From Candidatus Peribacteria bacterium (GTDB lineage: Bacteria; Patescibacteriota; Gracilibacteria; UBA1369; LOWO2-01-FULL-3), in NCBI GenBank assembly GCA_943356465.1, contig CALREX010000001.1:62001-126000 (forward strand): 64,000 nt of DNA, given 5' to 3'. How positions within the stretch are numbered: the stretch's first letter is position 1; every line of letters starts with the position of its first letter. Positions 1 through 9,183 of this stretch are shown here, piece by piece. The notes beneath the pieces were generated by a model that had not been told where the DNA came from, made no database searches, and saw nothing but the letters and a program-made list of their open reading frames with translations. Made by a program: the position numbers and the translations under genes.

Positions 1-2502
1 CATCCAGTCATAATGACACATAAATGTCTTGGCCTTATATTCCGCATCAGTATAATGAGAAATTTTTCCTTTAAGCTCAATACCGGTTAAGCTGATATTA
101 TAGACATAAACTCCTTGGTAAGTTTCATCTCCATAAGTACCCGGCGAAGTCTTTGGATCATCTTTCATACTTTGTGGAATTTCATAAAAACTCACAGGGA
201 AAGCCAAAATTCCTTTATCTTTATCAAACAAAAGAGCTTTATGATCATAAAGTAAAGGACTTGTTGTACCCCTGTCGCCTATCGTTGTTTTAAACATTTC
301 TTTAGGATTTTCAACATCTGAAACATCAAACATCGCCACTTTCATTCCTTGATACCACGCAAAATTATCTCCTCCCCATCCCTGTCCATTTTCACTGTTT
401 ACAGCTTCTTTTCCAAATCCGATCAAATGATTTTCATCATAAGGATGCAGGTAATCGCTATATCCAGGGATTTTCAACTTTCCAATAATTCTTGGACTTT
501 TTGGATCAGCCAAATTTATTACAAACAATGGATCTGTATTTTTGAAAGTAACCATATAAAGTCTATTGCCGGCAAACCTCGTAGAATAAATTCTTTCGCC
601 CTTTGCAAGTCCCGTAAGAGCACCGACAGTATTCATGTCATTATCCAAAACATATACATTATTTTGAGCTTTATTATTTTCACTCCACATGTCTCCTTTT
701 GTCGTTGCAATACGGAAATACCCGCCACTTTCATCCATCGAAAATTGATTCAAAACCGTTCCATCAACAGTTCCGGATCCCTGATATTTTACAAGAGATC
801 CGCTCAATGCAAATTTATAAATATAAGTTTGTTCATCACTAACACTATCAAGCCACCAACCATGATAACTATATCTTGGCTCAGCCAAATACAGATTATC
901 GGTAGACGCATAAATATTCTGGCTGGATCCCATGATTACCTGTTTTGAAATACTTTTTGTCGCATCATCGATAGGAATTCCTGCAACAATTGCATAATTT
1001 ATATTGTTATGACCTGGAACGACATAAACATCGCTACATCCTGTCACAGGTTTGATTTTTCCATCTTTTGAATCAGCGTAATACGGCACAATTCCTTCAT
1101 TTTTCGGATTTTCACCATTTCCCCATGGCAAATAATACATATATTGATTTGAAACAAGATAAACATTATTTCCGATTTTTCTTGAAGAATTATAATTTCC
1201 CTCAAAAGAAAGCTCACGAATCTGTTTTACTTTTGTCTTGTCAGCGATGTCAAAAATATAAATTTTTGTAAGACTTCCAGAAAGAGTCACAGCATCGGAA
1301 ATAAATGTACCTCCATTTTTGCCCTCAAGGAAGACATTTCCATTGTAAGAATTTCCAACTACAACAAGCCTGTTTTCATCAACATACATTTCGGAAGGAT
1401 AAAAATTATCATCCGCAAAAGTCACTTTTGTAAGTTCCTTCATTGTCGAAGGCGGATAAGCATTCACAATTCTTACCGTGTTTCCTTTCAAAGTATAAAC
1501 ATATTGGCCGTCATTTTTCACAATATCAGCCTCATCAACACCTTCAACCTGCACATTTGTTTCAGAATGTTCAACTCCCTTTGCCGCACCCATTTCGGCA
1601 CCACCGGGCACAGAGGCACCGGTAGTGGAAGGAACAACTGTCGTAGCCTGATCAGCATTCGGAGCGGATTCTTTAACAGTATCAAGATAATAAACATCAG
1701 GACCACGATTATAGCTATTATCCTCCATGTATTTTCTCATTTCCGAACAAGATGCAAATTTTTGAAGACCTGCATTTGCCTCAGAAACAAGCTTTCCATT
1801 TGCAATAGATTCGTAAGTATTTGAAACTTTATAAGTCACATTATCTGAAGCTCTCCAGATAATCTCAGCCATATCGCCTCTCTTAAGTTTGTAATCAAAA
1901 GCAATTACAGTGGAAGGAATAGCTTTTTTTAAAGAAAGCGCATTTACATAACCTTCATACCAATTTCCACTTGCACCGGCAGAAACACTAAGAGCAAGAA
2001 CATTTGAAATAATTTTACTTGCCTCAACAAAATTTATAGTATCAGCAGGCCTGAAAGTTCCATCTTTATATCCGTTAACCCAACCAATTGTTGTCGCAGA
2101 ACAAATATAAGGCGCAAACCATTCATCTTTTACATCACTGTAACAATTCGATCCTTCCCAAGCTGTCGTGTCACCATCATTTTTAGTCACAACAGGCGCT
2201 CCTCCATCTGTAGATTTATTTGCATTCATGATTTTATCTTTCGCCTCCATAACAATTTTCAAAAATTCAGCCCTGTTTATCTCTTTATTTACACCAAAAG
2301 TGCCATCGCTATATCCCTTCACAACACCTGCATTCGCCAAAAAATAAACAGCCTTATAACTCATGTCATCTTCTTTCAGGTCAGAAAAAGCATTGCCATA
2401 AGCGGAAGAAACCCCTGCTCCATAAAAAGAAAAAAGAGAAATCACGGTCACAAAAACAAGAAACTTCGCAATAGATTTATTCCAAAAATCTTGAATTTTC
2501 AT
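1..2502 (-). CDS. SLH-domain secreted beta-propeller protein (3' end outside window)
   Basis: An open frame runs from an ATG at 2502 to the window edge (834 codons, no stop), so the C-terminus is missing. Residues 1-35 form a signal peptide with a hydrophobic core. Three S-layer homology repeats follow at about 36-90, 115-170 and 178-222, recognised by the GYSDGTF and GYKDGTFRP motifs. The rest, from about residue 290, is a Beta_propel domain (PF09826 type), marked by its signature VEGVDEADIVKNDG. SLH repeats normally anchor proteins to secondary cell-wall polymer, so this is probably displayed on the cell surface. Substrate or partner is unknown. It diverges from the suf operon across a 214-bp gap. 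Confidence 0.85.
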   Translation of the reverse strand, partial: MKIQDFWNKSIAKFLVFVTVISLFSFYGAGVSSAYGNAFSDLKEDDMSYKAVYFLANAGVVKGYSDGTFGVNKEINRAEFLKIVMEAKDKIMNANKSTDGGAPVVTKNDGDTTAWEGSNCYSDVKDEWFAPYICSATTIGWVNGYKDGTFRPADTINFVEASKIISNVLALSVSAGASGNWYEGYVNALSLKKAIPSTVIAFDYKLKRGDMAEIIWRASDNVTYKVSNTYESIANGKLVSEANAGLQKFASCSEMRKYMEDNSYNRGPDVYYLDTVKESAPNADQATTVVPSTTGASVPGGAEMGAAKGVEHSETNVQVEGVDEADIVKNDGQYVYTLKGNTVRIVNAYPPSTMKELTKVTFADDNFYPSEMYVDENRLVVVGNSYNGNVFLEGKNGGTFISDAVTLSGSLTKIYIFDIADKTKVKQIRELSFEGNYNSSRKIGNNVYLVSNQYMYYLPWGNGENPKNEGIVPYYADSKDGKIKPVTGCSDVYVVPGHNNINYAIVAGIPIDDATKSISKQVIMGSSQNIYASTDNLYLAEPRYSYHGWWLDSVSDEQTYIYKFALSGSLVKYQGSGTVDGTVLNQFSMDESGGYFRIATTKGDMWSENNKAQNNVYVLDNDMNTVGALTGLAKGERIYSTRFAGNRLYMVTFKNTDPLFVINLADPKSPRIIGKLKIPGYSDYLHPYDENHLIGFGKEAVNSENGQGWGGDNFAWYQGMKVAMFDVSDVENPKEMFKTTIGDRGTTSPLLYDHKALLFDKDKGILAFPVSFYEIPQSMKDDPKTSPGTYGDETYQGVYVYNISLTGIELKGKISHYTDAEYKAKTFMCHYDWM

Positions 2503-2716
2503 AAGAAGAATTTTTTAAAAATAATTAGTTATATGCGACAAACCGCCACACATAACTAAAACGAATAATAACAAACTTAGTTACTATTCTCAATAAAACC
2601 ATTGAATACAAAATTCAAGCACAATCCAGGTACGTTGACAAATCGTTCTTAGAAGCCTAAAGTTTAGACTACTGAACTGGAGCAAATAGTTATAAATAAG
2701 CATATTCCACAATACA
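2503..2716. other. Divergent intergenic region before sufC
   Basis: This gap of about 214 bp separates the surface protein (minus) from sufC (plus). It holds the suf promoter described separately. I found no ORF, tRNA or Shine-Dalgarno sequence. Confidence 0.6.
2635..2667 (+). promoter_or_regulatory. Predicted suf operon promoter with overlapping palindrome
   Basis: A perfect -35 TTGACA (2635-2640) is followed 17 bp later by TAAAGT (2658-2663). The -10 lies inside an 11-bp palindrome, CTAAAGTTTAG (2657-2667), which could be an operator. The ATG of sufC is about 50 bp downstream. No IscR or SufR site was recognised. Confidence 0.5.
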
Positions 2717-3511
2717 ATGACCACAAAAAAATCACAAAAAAGCTCCCTCATAATAAAAAATCTTCACGTAAGAACCGAAGATCAAACAAACAAACTCGTA
2801 AAAAAAGAAATATTAAAAGGGGTTGATTTGGAGATAAAAGAAGGCGAAATCCATGCAATAATGGGACCAAACGGATCTGGAAAAAGTACACTTCTAAACG
2901 CATTAATGGGGCATCCTAAATATGAAATATTCGACGGAACAATCCAAATCAAAACAGGAGACAAATCAAAAAAACTGAATAATTTAAAAGCGGACGAGAG
3001 AGCAAATCTTGGCTTATTTATGGCTTTTCAACACCCTATTGAGGTTCCGGGGCTTTCATTTTTACACATGCTTCGCACAATCAAAAATCTGAAAGGTACA
3101 GAAAAACAACCGCTCGAAGAACTTCTTGTCGAATTAAAAGAAGAACTAAAAAAATTAAAAATAGATGAAATAGCTTTGGAAAGAGGAATAAATGAAGGAT
3201 TTTCAGGAGGGGAAAAGAAAAAACTGGAAATTTTTCAGATGAAAATCTTAAAACCAAATTTCATTTTACTTGATGAAATAGATTCCGGACTCGATATAGA
3301 TGCACTAAAAATTGTCGCGGAAAACATAAAAGAATTTTTCAAAAAACATTCTCCTGCAATAATAATTGTCACACATTATGCCCGTATCCTAAAATTCATT
3401 TCTCCGCATAAAGTACACATTTTATCACACGGCAAAATAGTAAAATCAGGAGGAAAATCATTAGCACACACTCTCGAAAAACACGGCTACAACGAAATAA
3501 ACGACAAATAA
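2717..3511 (+). CDS. sufC: SufC, Fe-S cluster assembly ATPase
   Basis: This is the ABC-type ATPase of the SUF scaffold complex, which drives conformational change in SufB/SufD during cluster assembly in the cytoplasm. It has 264 aa, normal for the family. Visible motifs are Walker A GPNGSGKST (50-58), Q-loop FQHP (about 104), ABC signature FSGGEKKK (162-169) and Walker B ILLDEIDSGLD (183-193). It is the first gene of a tight sufC-sufB-sufD-sufS-sufU operon. The sufB ATG begins one base after its stop, suggesting translational coupling. No Shine-Dalgarno sequence precedes the start. Confidence 0.97.
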   Translation: MTTKKSQKSSLIIKNLHVRTEDQTNKLVKKEILKGVDLEIKEGEIHAIMGPNGSGKSTLLNALMGHPKYEIFDGTIQIKTGDKSKKLNNLKADERANLGLFMAFQHPIEVPGLSFLHMLRTIKNLKGTEKQPLEELLVELKEELKKLKIDEIALERGINEGFSGGEKKKLEIFQMKILKPNFILLDEIDSGLDIDALKIVAENIKEFFKKHSPAIIIVTHYARILKFISPHKVHILSHGKIVKSGGKSLAHTLEKHGYNEINDK

Positions 3512-3512
3512 T

Positions 3513-4937
3513 ATGCACAGCAAAGCAGCTCAAACACAGGCAATCCCGCAAGCAAAAAAAATCGACACTCTTTTTTCAAATTACAAGTACGGATTTCGCA
3601 CAGACACAAAAAGCAAAATCGTAATTCCAAAAGGATTGAGCGAAGAAATTGTCAGACAAATTTCTGCGATCAAAGAAGAGCCTGAGTGGATGACAGAATA
3701 CAGAGTAAAAGCCTATAAGGAATTCGTAAGAAGACCACTGCCAAGTTTTGGCCCTAGCCTTGCAGAAATCGACTTCGACGATATTCATTACTACATCCGT
3801 CCTCAAGACAAAACACAAAACAAATGGGAAGATGTACCATCCGAAATAAAAGAAACTTTCGACAAATTAGGAATTCCGGAACATGAAAAAACAGCACTTG
3901 CAGGATCAGGCGCGCAATTCGAATCGGAAATGATTTATCATTCAATAAAAGAATCTCTAAGCAAAAAAGGGGTTATTTTTGATTCAATAGATCAGGGTTT
4001 AAAAAAACATCCGGAACTTTTCAAAGAATATTTTGGAAAAATTATTCCATACACAGACAATAAATTTGCCGCATTAAATGGAGCAGTTTGGTCGGGAGGA
4101 TCATTCATTTATATCCCAAAAAACACTTACGTCGAACTTCCATTACAAGCATATTTCCGAATAAACACAGAAAGCATGGGGCAATTTGAGAGAACACTTA
4201 TCATCGCGGACGAAGGAAGTTTTTTACACTACATAGAGGGATGCACGGCACCGACTTATTCAAAAGATTCACTTCACGCGGCGGTCGTGGAAATCTTCGT
4301 CAAAAAAAATGCACATGTCCAATACACAACAGTCCAAAACTGGTCAAATAACGTCTACAATCTGGTTACAAAACGGGCATATGCATACGAAAATTCTGAA
4401 ATGATTTGGCTTGATTGCAATGTCGGATCAAAAATCACAATGAAATATCCGGCAATATATTTACTTGGTGACGGCGCAAAAGGAGAAATAAAATCTCTGG
4501 CAATGGCCAAAGATCATCAATGCCAGGATACAGGCGGGAAAATAATCCACGCCGCAAAAAACACAACTTCAAAAATCATAGCAAAATCAATCAGCAAGGA
4601 TTACGGGAACGCATCGTACAGAGGGCTACTGAAAGCCACAAAAGCGGCAAGAAATTCTGTAAATTATTCAAAATGCGACGCATTGATTTTAAGCAAAAAT
4701 GCACGCTCCGATACAATTCCAAAAATAAGCATCGACGATCCGACGGCATCCATCGCACATGAAGCATCGATTTTCAAAATCGACGACTCGCAATTATTTT
4801 ACTTGATGTCACGAGGACTTTCACAGGACATGGCCGTTTCCGAAATCGTAAACGGATTCGCAAATCCGATAGTCAGCGAACTTCCGATGGAATATGCAGT
4901 CGAATTAAAACGCTTACTTGAAATCGAAACAGAATAA
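3513..4937 (+). CDS. sufB: SufB, Fe-S cluster scaffold
   Basis: SufB is the main scaffold subunit of the SufBCD complex on which the cluster is assembled. The 474-aa length is typical. The C-terminal beta-helix carries the family motifs SKCDAL, HEASIFKI, QLFYLMSRG and ELPMEYAVELKRL. The NARSDTIP segment resembles the Bacillus form of SufB rather than the Escherichia form, where a conserved Cys sits in a GDKCGAHT context. The gene lies between sufC (1-nt gap) and sufD (12-nt gap). Confidence 0.96.
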   Translation: MHSKAAQTQAIPQAKKIDTLFSNYKYGFRTDTKSKIVIPKGLSEEIVRQISAIKEEPEWMTEYRVKAYKEFVRRPLPSFGPSLAEIDFDDIHYYIRPQDKTQNKWEDVPSEIKETFDKLGIPEHEKTALAGSGAQFESEMIYHSIKESLSKKGVIFDSIDQGLKKHPELFKEYFGKIIPYTDNKFAALNGAVWSGGSFIYIPKNTYVELPLQAYFRINTESMGQFERTLIIADEGSFLHYIEGCTAPTYSKDSLHAAVVEIFVKKNAHVQYTTVQNWSNNVYNLVTKRAYAYENSEMIWLDCNVGSKITMKYPAIYLLGDGAKGEIKSLAMAKDHQCQDTGGKIIHAAKNTTSKIIAKSISKDYGNASYRGLLKATKAARNSVNYSKCDALILSKNARSDTIPKISIDDPTASIAHEASIFKIDDSQLFYLMSRGLSQDMAVSEIVNGFANPIVSELPMEYAVELKRLLEIETE

Positions 4938-4949
4938 ATTTTACTTCAA

Positions 4950-5474
4950 ATGACATACAAATTTCCATTAATCATCACGCCGGAAGAGGCAAAAAAACTC
5001 TTTTTAAAAGCATCGGAGCCGATTGTCATAAATCTCGATAAAGCAGATACTCTAGCCGAAATTCTTGTCATGATCAGAGGCGAAAAAGATGAAAAATATG
5101 ATTTTGAAATAAAAGTAATTCACAATGCTCCACACACAAGAAGCAGAATTTATGTAAGAAGCATCATGGAAGATTCTTCATCAGTAAATTTCGCCGGAAC
5201 AGCAAGAATAAACGAAAAAGCAAATTTCTCAGATACAGATCTTTCTCATCACACACTTTTGCTTTCCGAAGATTCAAAGACAAACACACTTCCTGCGATG
5301 GAAATAATTTCAAACACTGCAAAAGGCAACCACGCCGCAACTATAGGCCGTATAAACGAAGAAATTTTATTTTATCTTGAGTCACGAGGCATAGACGAAA
5401 GACAGGCAAAAAAATTAATTGCAGAAAATTTTCTAAAAGCGGATATTTCTAAACTGGAGACTTTATCAAAATAA
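4950..5474 (+). CDS. sufD: Short SufD-like scaffold subunit
   Basis: This protein is homologous to the C-terminal part of SufD, the partner of SufB. Motifs include HNAPHTRSR, LLLSEDSKTNTLP, GNHAATIG and LFYLESRGID. At 174 aa it is less than half the usual SufD length of about 400 aa, and the N-terminal half of the beta-helix is absent. The frame is intact, with start and stop spaced as expected in the operon, so it is a compact gene rather than a fragment. The His of the usual SHGAT motif is kept as NHAAT, while the preceding Cys is replaced by Gly. It probably still forms the heterodimer with SufB. Confidence 0.85.
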   Translation: MTYKFPLIITPEEAKKLFLKASEPIVINLDKADTLAEILVMIRGEKDEKYDFEIKVIHNAPHTRSRIYVRSIMEDSSSVNFAGTARINEKANFSDTDLSHHTLLLSEDSKTNTLPAMEIISNTAKGNHAATIGRINEEILFYLESRGIDERQAKKLIAENFLKADISKLETLSK

Positions 5475-5477
5475 AAT

Positions 5478-6710
5478 ATGCCAATACTTGATCCAAAGAA
5501 AATCAAAGAATTATTTCCTATTTTTTCAAAAGAAGAAAATAAAAATTTAGTCTATCTCGATAATGCTTCCACAACACAACGTCCAAAAGTTGTTATAGAT
5601 GCGCTAAAAAACTTCTACGAAACATACAATTCAAATATCCACAGAGGGATTTACGATCTTTCTGAAAAAGCTACAAAAATGTATGAAGATACTCGTGAAT
5701 ACACAGCAAAATTCATCAATGCAAAATCATCGGAAGAAATAATTTTCACAAAAAACACAACTGAATCCATAAATTTATTAGCATATACATTGAGTGACGA
5801 CATGCTTCAGAAAGGCGACAGAATCATAACAACATCGCTGGAACATCACGCAAATTTCGTACCATGGCAAACAATGGCAAAGAAAAAAGGATTCATACTT
5901 TCAGTCGTTCCGGTAAAAGACGACTACACTCTCGACATGGACAAATTTGAAGAATTGATCAAAGAACAAAATGTAAAATTGGTTTGTATTTCCGCAATGT
6001 CAAACGTCACAGGAACAATTCCGGACATAAAAACAATAATCAAACGCGCACACGAAGTAGGAGCGCTTGTAATGGTCGACGGAGCCCAGTCAATAGCCCA
6101 CGAACACACTGATGTTCAAGAAATGGATTGCGATTTTTTCGTATTCTCAAGCCACAAAATGTTTGGGCCATTTGGAGTCGGCATAGTCTACGGAAAAAAA
6201 GAATTACTGGATAAATTACCTCCATTTTTATATGGCGGCGACATGATAAAATCAGTCAAAGAAACATGCACTCTTTTCAACGACACTCCATGGAAATTCG
6301 AAGCAGGCACGCCAAGCGTGGCAGACGTTGTGGCTTTCAAAAAAGCCATGGAATTCATAGAAGAACTTGGAATTGAAAACATCAAAAATTGTGAAATGAA
6401 TCTGGCAAAAAAAGCTGTAGAAATGCTCGAAACACACAAGCAGGTAAAGATAATCAAACCAAAAAATCTTGATGAGTCCGGCCCGGTTATTTCATTTGTA
6501 ATAGAAGATATTCACCCACACGACATTGCAGAAGTTTTCAACAAAGAAAATATCGCAATTCGCGCAGGCCACCATTGTAATCAGCCACTCATGTCACACC
6601 TCGGTATTCCTGCAACAGCAAGATTAAGCTTCTCGATTTACAACACAGAAGAAGATATAGAACGCGTAGAGCTGGCACTAAAAAAACTTTTCGAAATTTT
6701 CGCAAAATAA
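5478..6710 (+). CDS. sufS: SufS, group II cysteine desulfurase
   Basis: This PLP enzyme converts cysteine to alanine and hands persulfide sulfur to SufU. At 410 aa it is full length. The PLP-binding lysine is Lys227 in SSHKMFGP, with HHANFVPW and the VDGAQS motif upstream. The catalytic cysteine is Cys367 in RAGHHCNQPLM, the type II context. The gene starts three bases after the sufD stop and is followed six bases later by sufU, the usual acceptor partner in Gram-positive-type SUF systems. Confidence 0.97.
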   Translation: MPILDPKKIKELFPIFSKEENKNLVYLDNASTTQRPKVVIDALKNFYETYNSNIHRGIYDLSEKATKMYEDTREYTAKFINAKSSEEIIFTKNTTESINLLAYTLSDDMLQKGDRIITTSLEHHANFVPWQTMAKKKGFILSVVPVKDDYTLDMDKFEELIKEQNVKLVCISAMSNVTGTIPDIKTIIKRAHEVGALVMVDGAQSIAHEHTDVQEMDCDFFVFSSHKMFGPFGVGIVYGKKELLDKLPPFLYGGDMIKSVKETCTLFNDTPWKFEAGTPSVADVVAFKKAMEFIEELGIENIKNCEMNLAKKAVEMLETHKQVKIIKPKNLDESGPVISFVIEDIHPHDIAEVFNKENIAIRAGHHCNQPLMSHLGIPATARLSFSIYNTEEDIERVELALKKLFEIFAK

Positions 6711-6716
6711 AACAAC

Positions 6717-7079
6717 ATGTCAGACATTTATTCTGAAATAATTTTGGATCACTACAAACATCCTCACAACAGAGGAAAGATTAAACATGCCACACACAAA
6801 GCGCAGGAGGACAATCCTCTTTGCGGAGACAACATAAAAATCTACATAAAACTTTCCGACAAAAAAATCATCGAAGATATTTCATTTGAAGGGGAAGGCT
6901 GTGCAATAAGCCAGGCATCAGCTTCCATGCTCACAGAATTTTTGAAAGGAAAACCACTTGAGCAGGCAAAAGCAATAACACCAGAACAAATTTACGATTT
7001 ACTGAAAATAGAAATCTCTCCGGCACGTGCAAAATGCGCACTTCTTTCGCTTAAAACAATCAAATCTGCGCTTGCGTAA
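6717..7079 (+). CDS. sufU: SufU-like sulfur acceptor
   Basis: This 120-aa IscU/SufU family protein accepts persulfide sulfur from SufS. The ligand set is visible: Cys36 and Asp38 in NPLCGD, Cys62 in GEGCAIS and Cys107 in ARAKCALL. The SASMLTE and PARAKCALL segments are SufU-like. The protein is shorter than Bacillus SufU because the insertion between the second and third cysteines is reduced. It is the last gene of the suf operon and converges on the lipoprotein gene at 7110-8744. Confidence 0.92.
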   Translation: MSDIYSEIILDHYKHPHNRGKIKHATHKAQEDNPLCGDNIKIYIKLSDKKIIEDISFEGEGCAISQASASMLTEFLKGKPLEQAKAITPEQIYDLLKIEISPARAKCALLSLKTIKSALA

Positions 7080-7109
7080 TAATCTCAGACATTTGTCCCA
7101 TAAGACAGG

Positions 7110-8744
7110 CTATTTTCCCTCCTTAACCTTTTCAATCGCATTATTTTTTTGCAACTCCTGAAGTTTCAAAAACGCATTAAACAAAACCTTATCATTTGCC
7201 GGCATCGAAGAAGAATAAACAAAATATTTCAAAACCTGCATAGTCTGTTTCAAAAGTGCGTAATTTTTCTCGTATTCGCTTGTCAAAATTCCGTAATCCT
7301 TAGCCACTTTATAATAATTTGTATCTACAAAATTTATCAATTTCTCCGGACTGAAAAAGACAACATCAAAAGAATTTTTTTCATTTTTTTCAAAAGAGGA
7401 CAAGACATCTTTATCATTACCAATGATATTTTCTCCGTAAACTTTATTAAACTCAGGATAAAGAGCAACCGTCAAAACGTTGTCACCGGTTAACCCATAA
7501 TAAATCTCAATTTTCATTTTTTTCAAATCAAGTCCTGGAATCAGATTGAAATTTGCAAGAAGCTCGTCTGGAACAGCACTAAAATCGATATAAAGCTTAT
7601 TTAGGCCACCACCCTTCACAACATTGATATCTTTCCTGACTGCACCTTTTACATTGATCATTCCCTCAAATTCTTTGATTACAGCATCTACATATGCATC
7701 CAGTGCGCCAATCATTTTTTTCGCCGCACCGGCATATTTTTCATTCACATCAAGATAAAGAGAAATTGTAGGATATTTTTCTCCGCTATCCCCAACAGCA
7801 AAAGCAAATTGAGACTGTAAAATTCCATGAGCCTCATCCTTCGAAATTCCGGCAAAATCAGGAATAAAATTTTCGATATATTGTCCTACATTCGGCATCT
7901 CCCAATAAACGATAGGATTTTCAAGCGGAATCTTCTCAAAAAGAGAAAGTTTTTTCCCAAAATAAGGCATATTTTTCGCTACAAGATCATTATCAGAAGT
8001 CAAATTTGCAAAGCCACCAAGCCCAAAACCATCTTCTTTCGCAAAAATCTCGATATAAACATCTTTCAAAACATTCATTCGTTCATTCAAGTTCGCAAGC
8101 GTACTTTCATCATAACCAAGCCCGGAAATAAAGTTTTTAACACCATCGCCTGTTTCAAAATAAACATATCCAATATTTCCTGTCGAATTTTTTGAAGCAT
8201 TTTTAAAATTCTCATTTATAGAAAATCCATTTCCATCTTTTATCCTTTTTAAAGCACCATCCACTTCGGCCTGAGTCGAAGAAAAAACAAAAATATTTCC
8301 ATCATTACCATAAAAAACATCTTTAGCTTTTTTCTTTGCAAGAATATCTCTCATTTTACCACCTTCCGAAGAATAAATAGCCACAACAATTCCACCATTC
8401 TGGAAATGATCCTTAACTTTAGATAAATCAATTGAAATAGAAACCTTAAAATCACCTTCCAAAACAGGCAAAATATCGTTCTCATAATTCAATCCATCCT
8501 TTTTCAAAGCATCTTCGCTAAAAATTTCGTCTTTAATCGTTTGCTTAAGTCCATAATCAGGAAGCATCTCAAAAAGTTTTTTCGTATTTTTAACCTGCTC
8601 ACCATTTGAATAATCAATTGTCACGACATATTGACTGTCTTTCGGTAAAGCAGACTCGGTAGAAGACGAACTTCCAAAAGGCCAAAGCTTACATCCTGAA
8701 AAAACCACTATAGATAAAGCAGTTAAAGCAAAAAGTTTCTTCAT
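7110..8744 (-). CDS. DUF3352-like lipoprotein
   Basis: This 544-aa protein has a lipoprotein signal peptide ending in VFSGC, giving a lipidated Cys18. The mature part resembles DUF3352-type extracytoplasmic proteins: the start ALPKDSQYVVTIDYSN is followed by long alternating beta and helix segments, with no catalytic motif visible. Function is unknown. It converges with sufU, and rpmG lies 12 bp upstream on the same strand, so the two may be co-transcribed. Confidence 0.75.
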   Translation of the reverse strand: MKKLFALTALSIVVFSGCKLWPFGSSSSTESALPKDSQYVVTIDYSNGEQVKNTKKLFEMLPDYGLKQTIKDEIFSEDALKKDGLNYENDILPVLEGDFKVSISIDLSKVKDHFQNGGIVVAIYSSEGGKMRDILAKKKAKDVFYGNDGNIFVFSSTQAEVDGALKRIKDGNGFSINENFKNASKNSTGNIGYVYFETGDGVKNFISGLGYDESTLANLNERMNVLKDVYIEIFAKEDGFGLGGFANLTSDNDLVAKNMPYFGKKLSLFEKIPLENPIVYWEMPNVGQYIENFIPDFAGISKDEAHGILQSQFAFAVGDSGEKYPTISLYLDVNEKYAGAAKKMIGALDAYVDAVIKEFEGMINVKGAVRKDINVVKGGGLNKLYIDFSAVPDELLANFNLIPGLDLKKMKIEIYYGLTGDNVLTVALYPEFNKVYGENIIGNDKDVLSSFEKNEKNSFDVVFFSPEKLINFVDTNYYKVAKDYGILTSEYEKNYALLKQTMQVLKYFVYSSSMPANDKVLFNAFLKLQELQKNNAIEKVKEGK

Positions 8745-8756
8745 AGGACAAGTAAC

Positions 8757-8939
8757 TTAGTTATTACCTTTTTTAGTGTCTTTTCTTTTGTGTGTAGTAT
8801 GTTTCCTGCATTTTGGACAGAACTTGCTGATTTCTTTTACGATCTCATCATTTCTTCTTTTATCATAAGCGGAAATATCATTTCCTTTCTTACATTCTCC
8901 GCAGAACCAAGTACAATATTGACTTTTTCCCTTTGCCAT
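8757..8939 (-). CDS. rpmG: Ribosomal protein bL33
   Basis: This 60-aa protein ends like L33, with KFCPKCRKHTTHKRKD. Cysteine pairs at 13/16 and 41/44 form the zinc ribbon of the Cys4 type of L33. The N-terminus is slightly longer than usual. The gene has its own promoter upstream and precedes the lipoprotein gene. Confidence 0.85.
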   Translation of the reverse strand: MAKGKSQYCTWFCGECKKGNDISAYDKRRNDEIVKEISKFCPKCRKHTTHKRKDTKKGNN

Positions 8940-8970
8940 AATAATAAATGTTACTTAAAATCTTAGGAAT

Positions 8971-8996
8971 ATTATATCAATTTCGCTTATTGTCAA
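8971..8996 (-). promoter_or_regulatory. Predicted rpmG promoter (extended -10)
   Basis: On the minus strand TATAAT (8971-8976) is preceded by TGA, giving an extended -10. TTGACA (8991-8996) lies upstream with a short 14-bp spacer. The rpmG ATG is about 30 bp downstream. Confidence 0.5.
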
Positions 8997-9025
8997 TAAA
9001 ATATAAGGATAAAACAACAAAATTC

Positions 9026-9054
9026 TTGCATGAAATTTTCTTTTCCTCTAAAAT
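9026..9054 (+). promoter_or_regulatory. Predicted promoter upstream of the tRNA-Thr leader
   Basis: TTGCAT (9026-9031) is separated by 17 bp from TAAAAT (9049-9054). No ORF follows, so transcription from here would make a leader or small RNA of about 120 nt running into tRNA-Thr. Confidence 0.45.
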
Positions 9055-9080
9055 ACTGCGCGAGAAACGGATAAAAGATT

Positions 9081-9114
9081 GGAGACCCTCTTTAAAAACC
9101 TAGAGGTCATCTCC
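9081..9114 (+). ncRNA. Possible structured leader or small RNA hairpin
   Basis: A two-tier hairpin is visible: GGAGA (9081-9085) pairs with TCTCC (9110-9114), and CCTCT (9087-9091) pairs with AGAGG (9102-9106). It lies just downstream of the 9026-9054 promoter and upstream of tRNA-Thr. I do not recognise an RNA family. Confidence 0.3.
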
Positions 9115-9131
9115 ATCTTGCCCAAATAAAG

Positions 9132-9160
9132 TTGGAGTAAGCACAAAAAACCGCTAAAAT
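9132..9160 (+). promoter_or_regulatory. Predicted tRNA-Thr promoter
   Basis: TTGGAG (9132-9137), a 17-bp spacer and TAAAAT (9155-9160) lie about 24 bp before the mature tRNA 5' end. Confidence 0.45.
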
Positions 9161-9183
9161 CCTGTCCACAGAAAGCTTTTTAC

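Noticed and set aside
4950-5474. sufD as a pseudogene
   Set aside because: The frame is intact with normal spacing in the operon and a complete C-terminal half.
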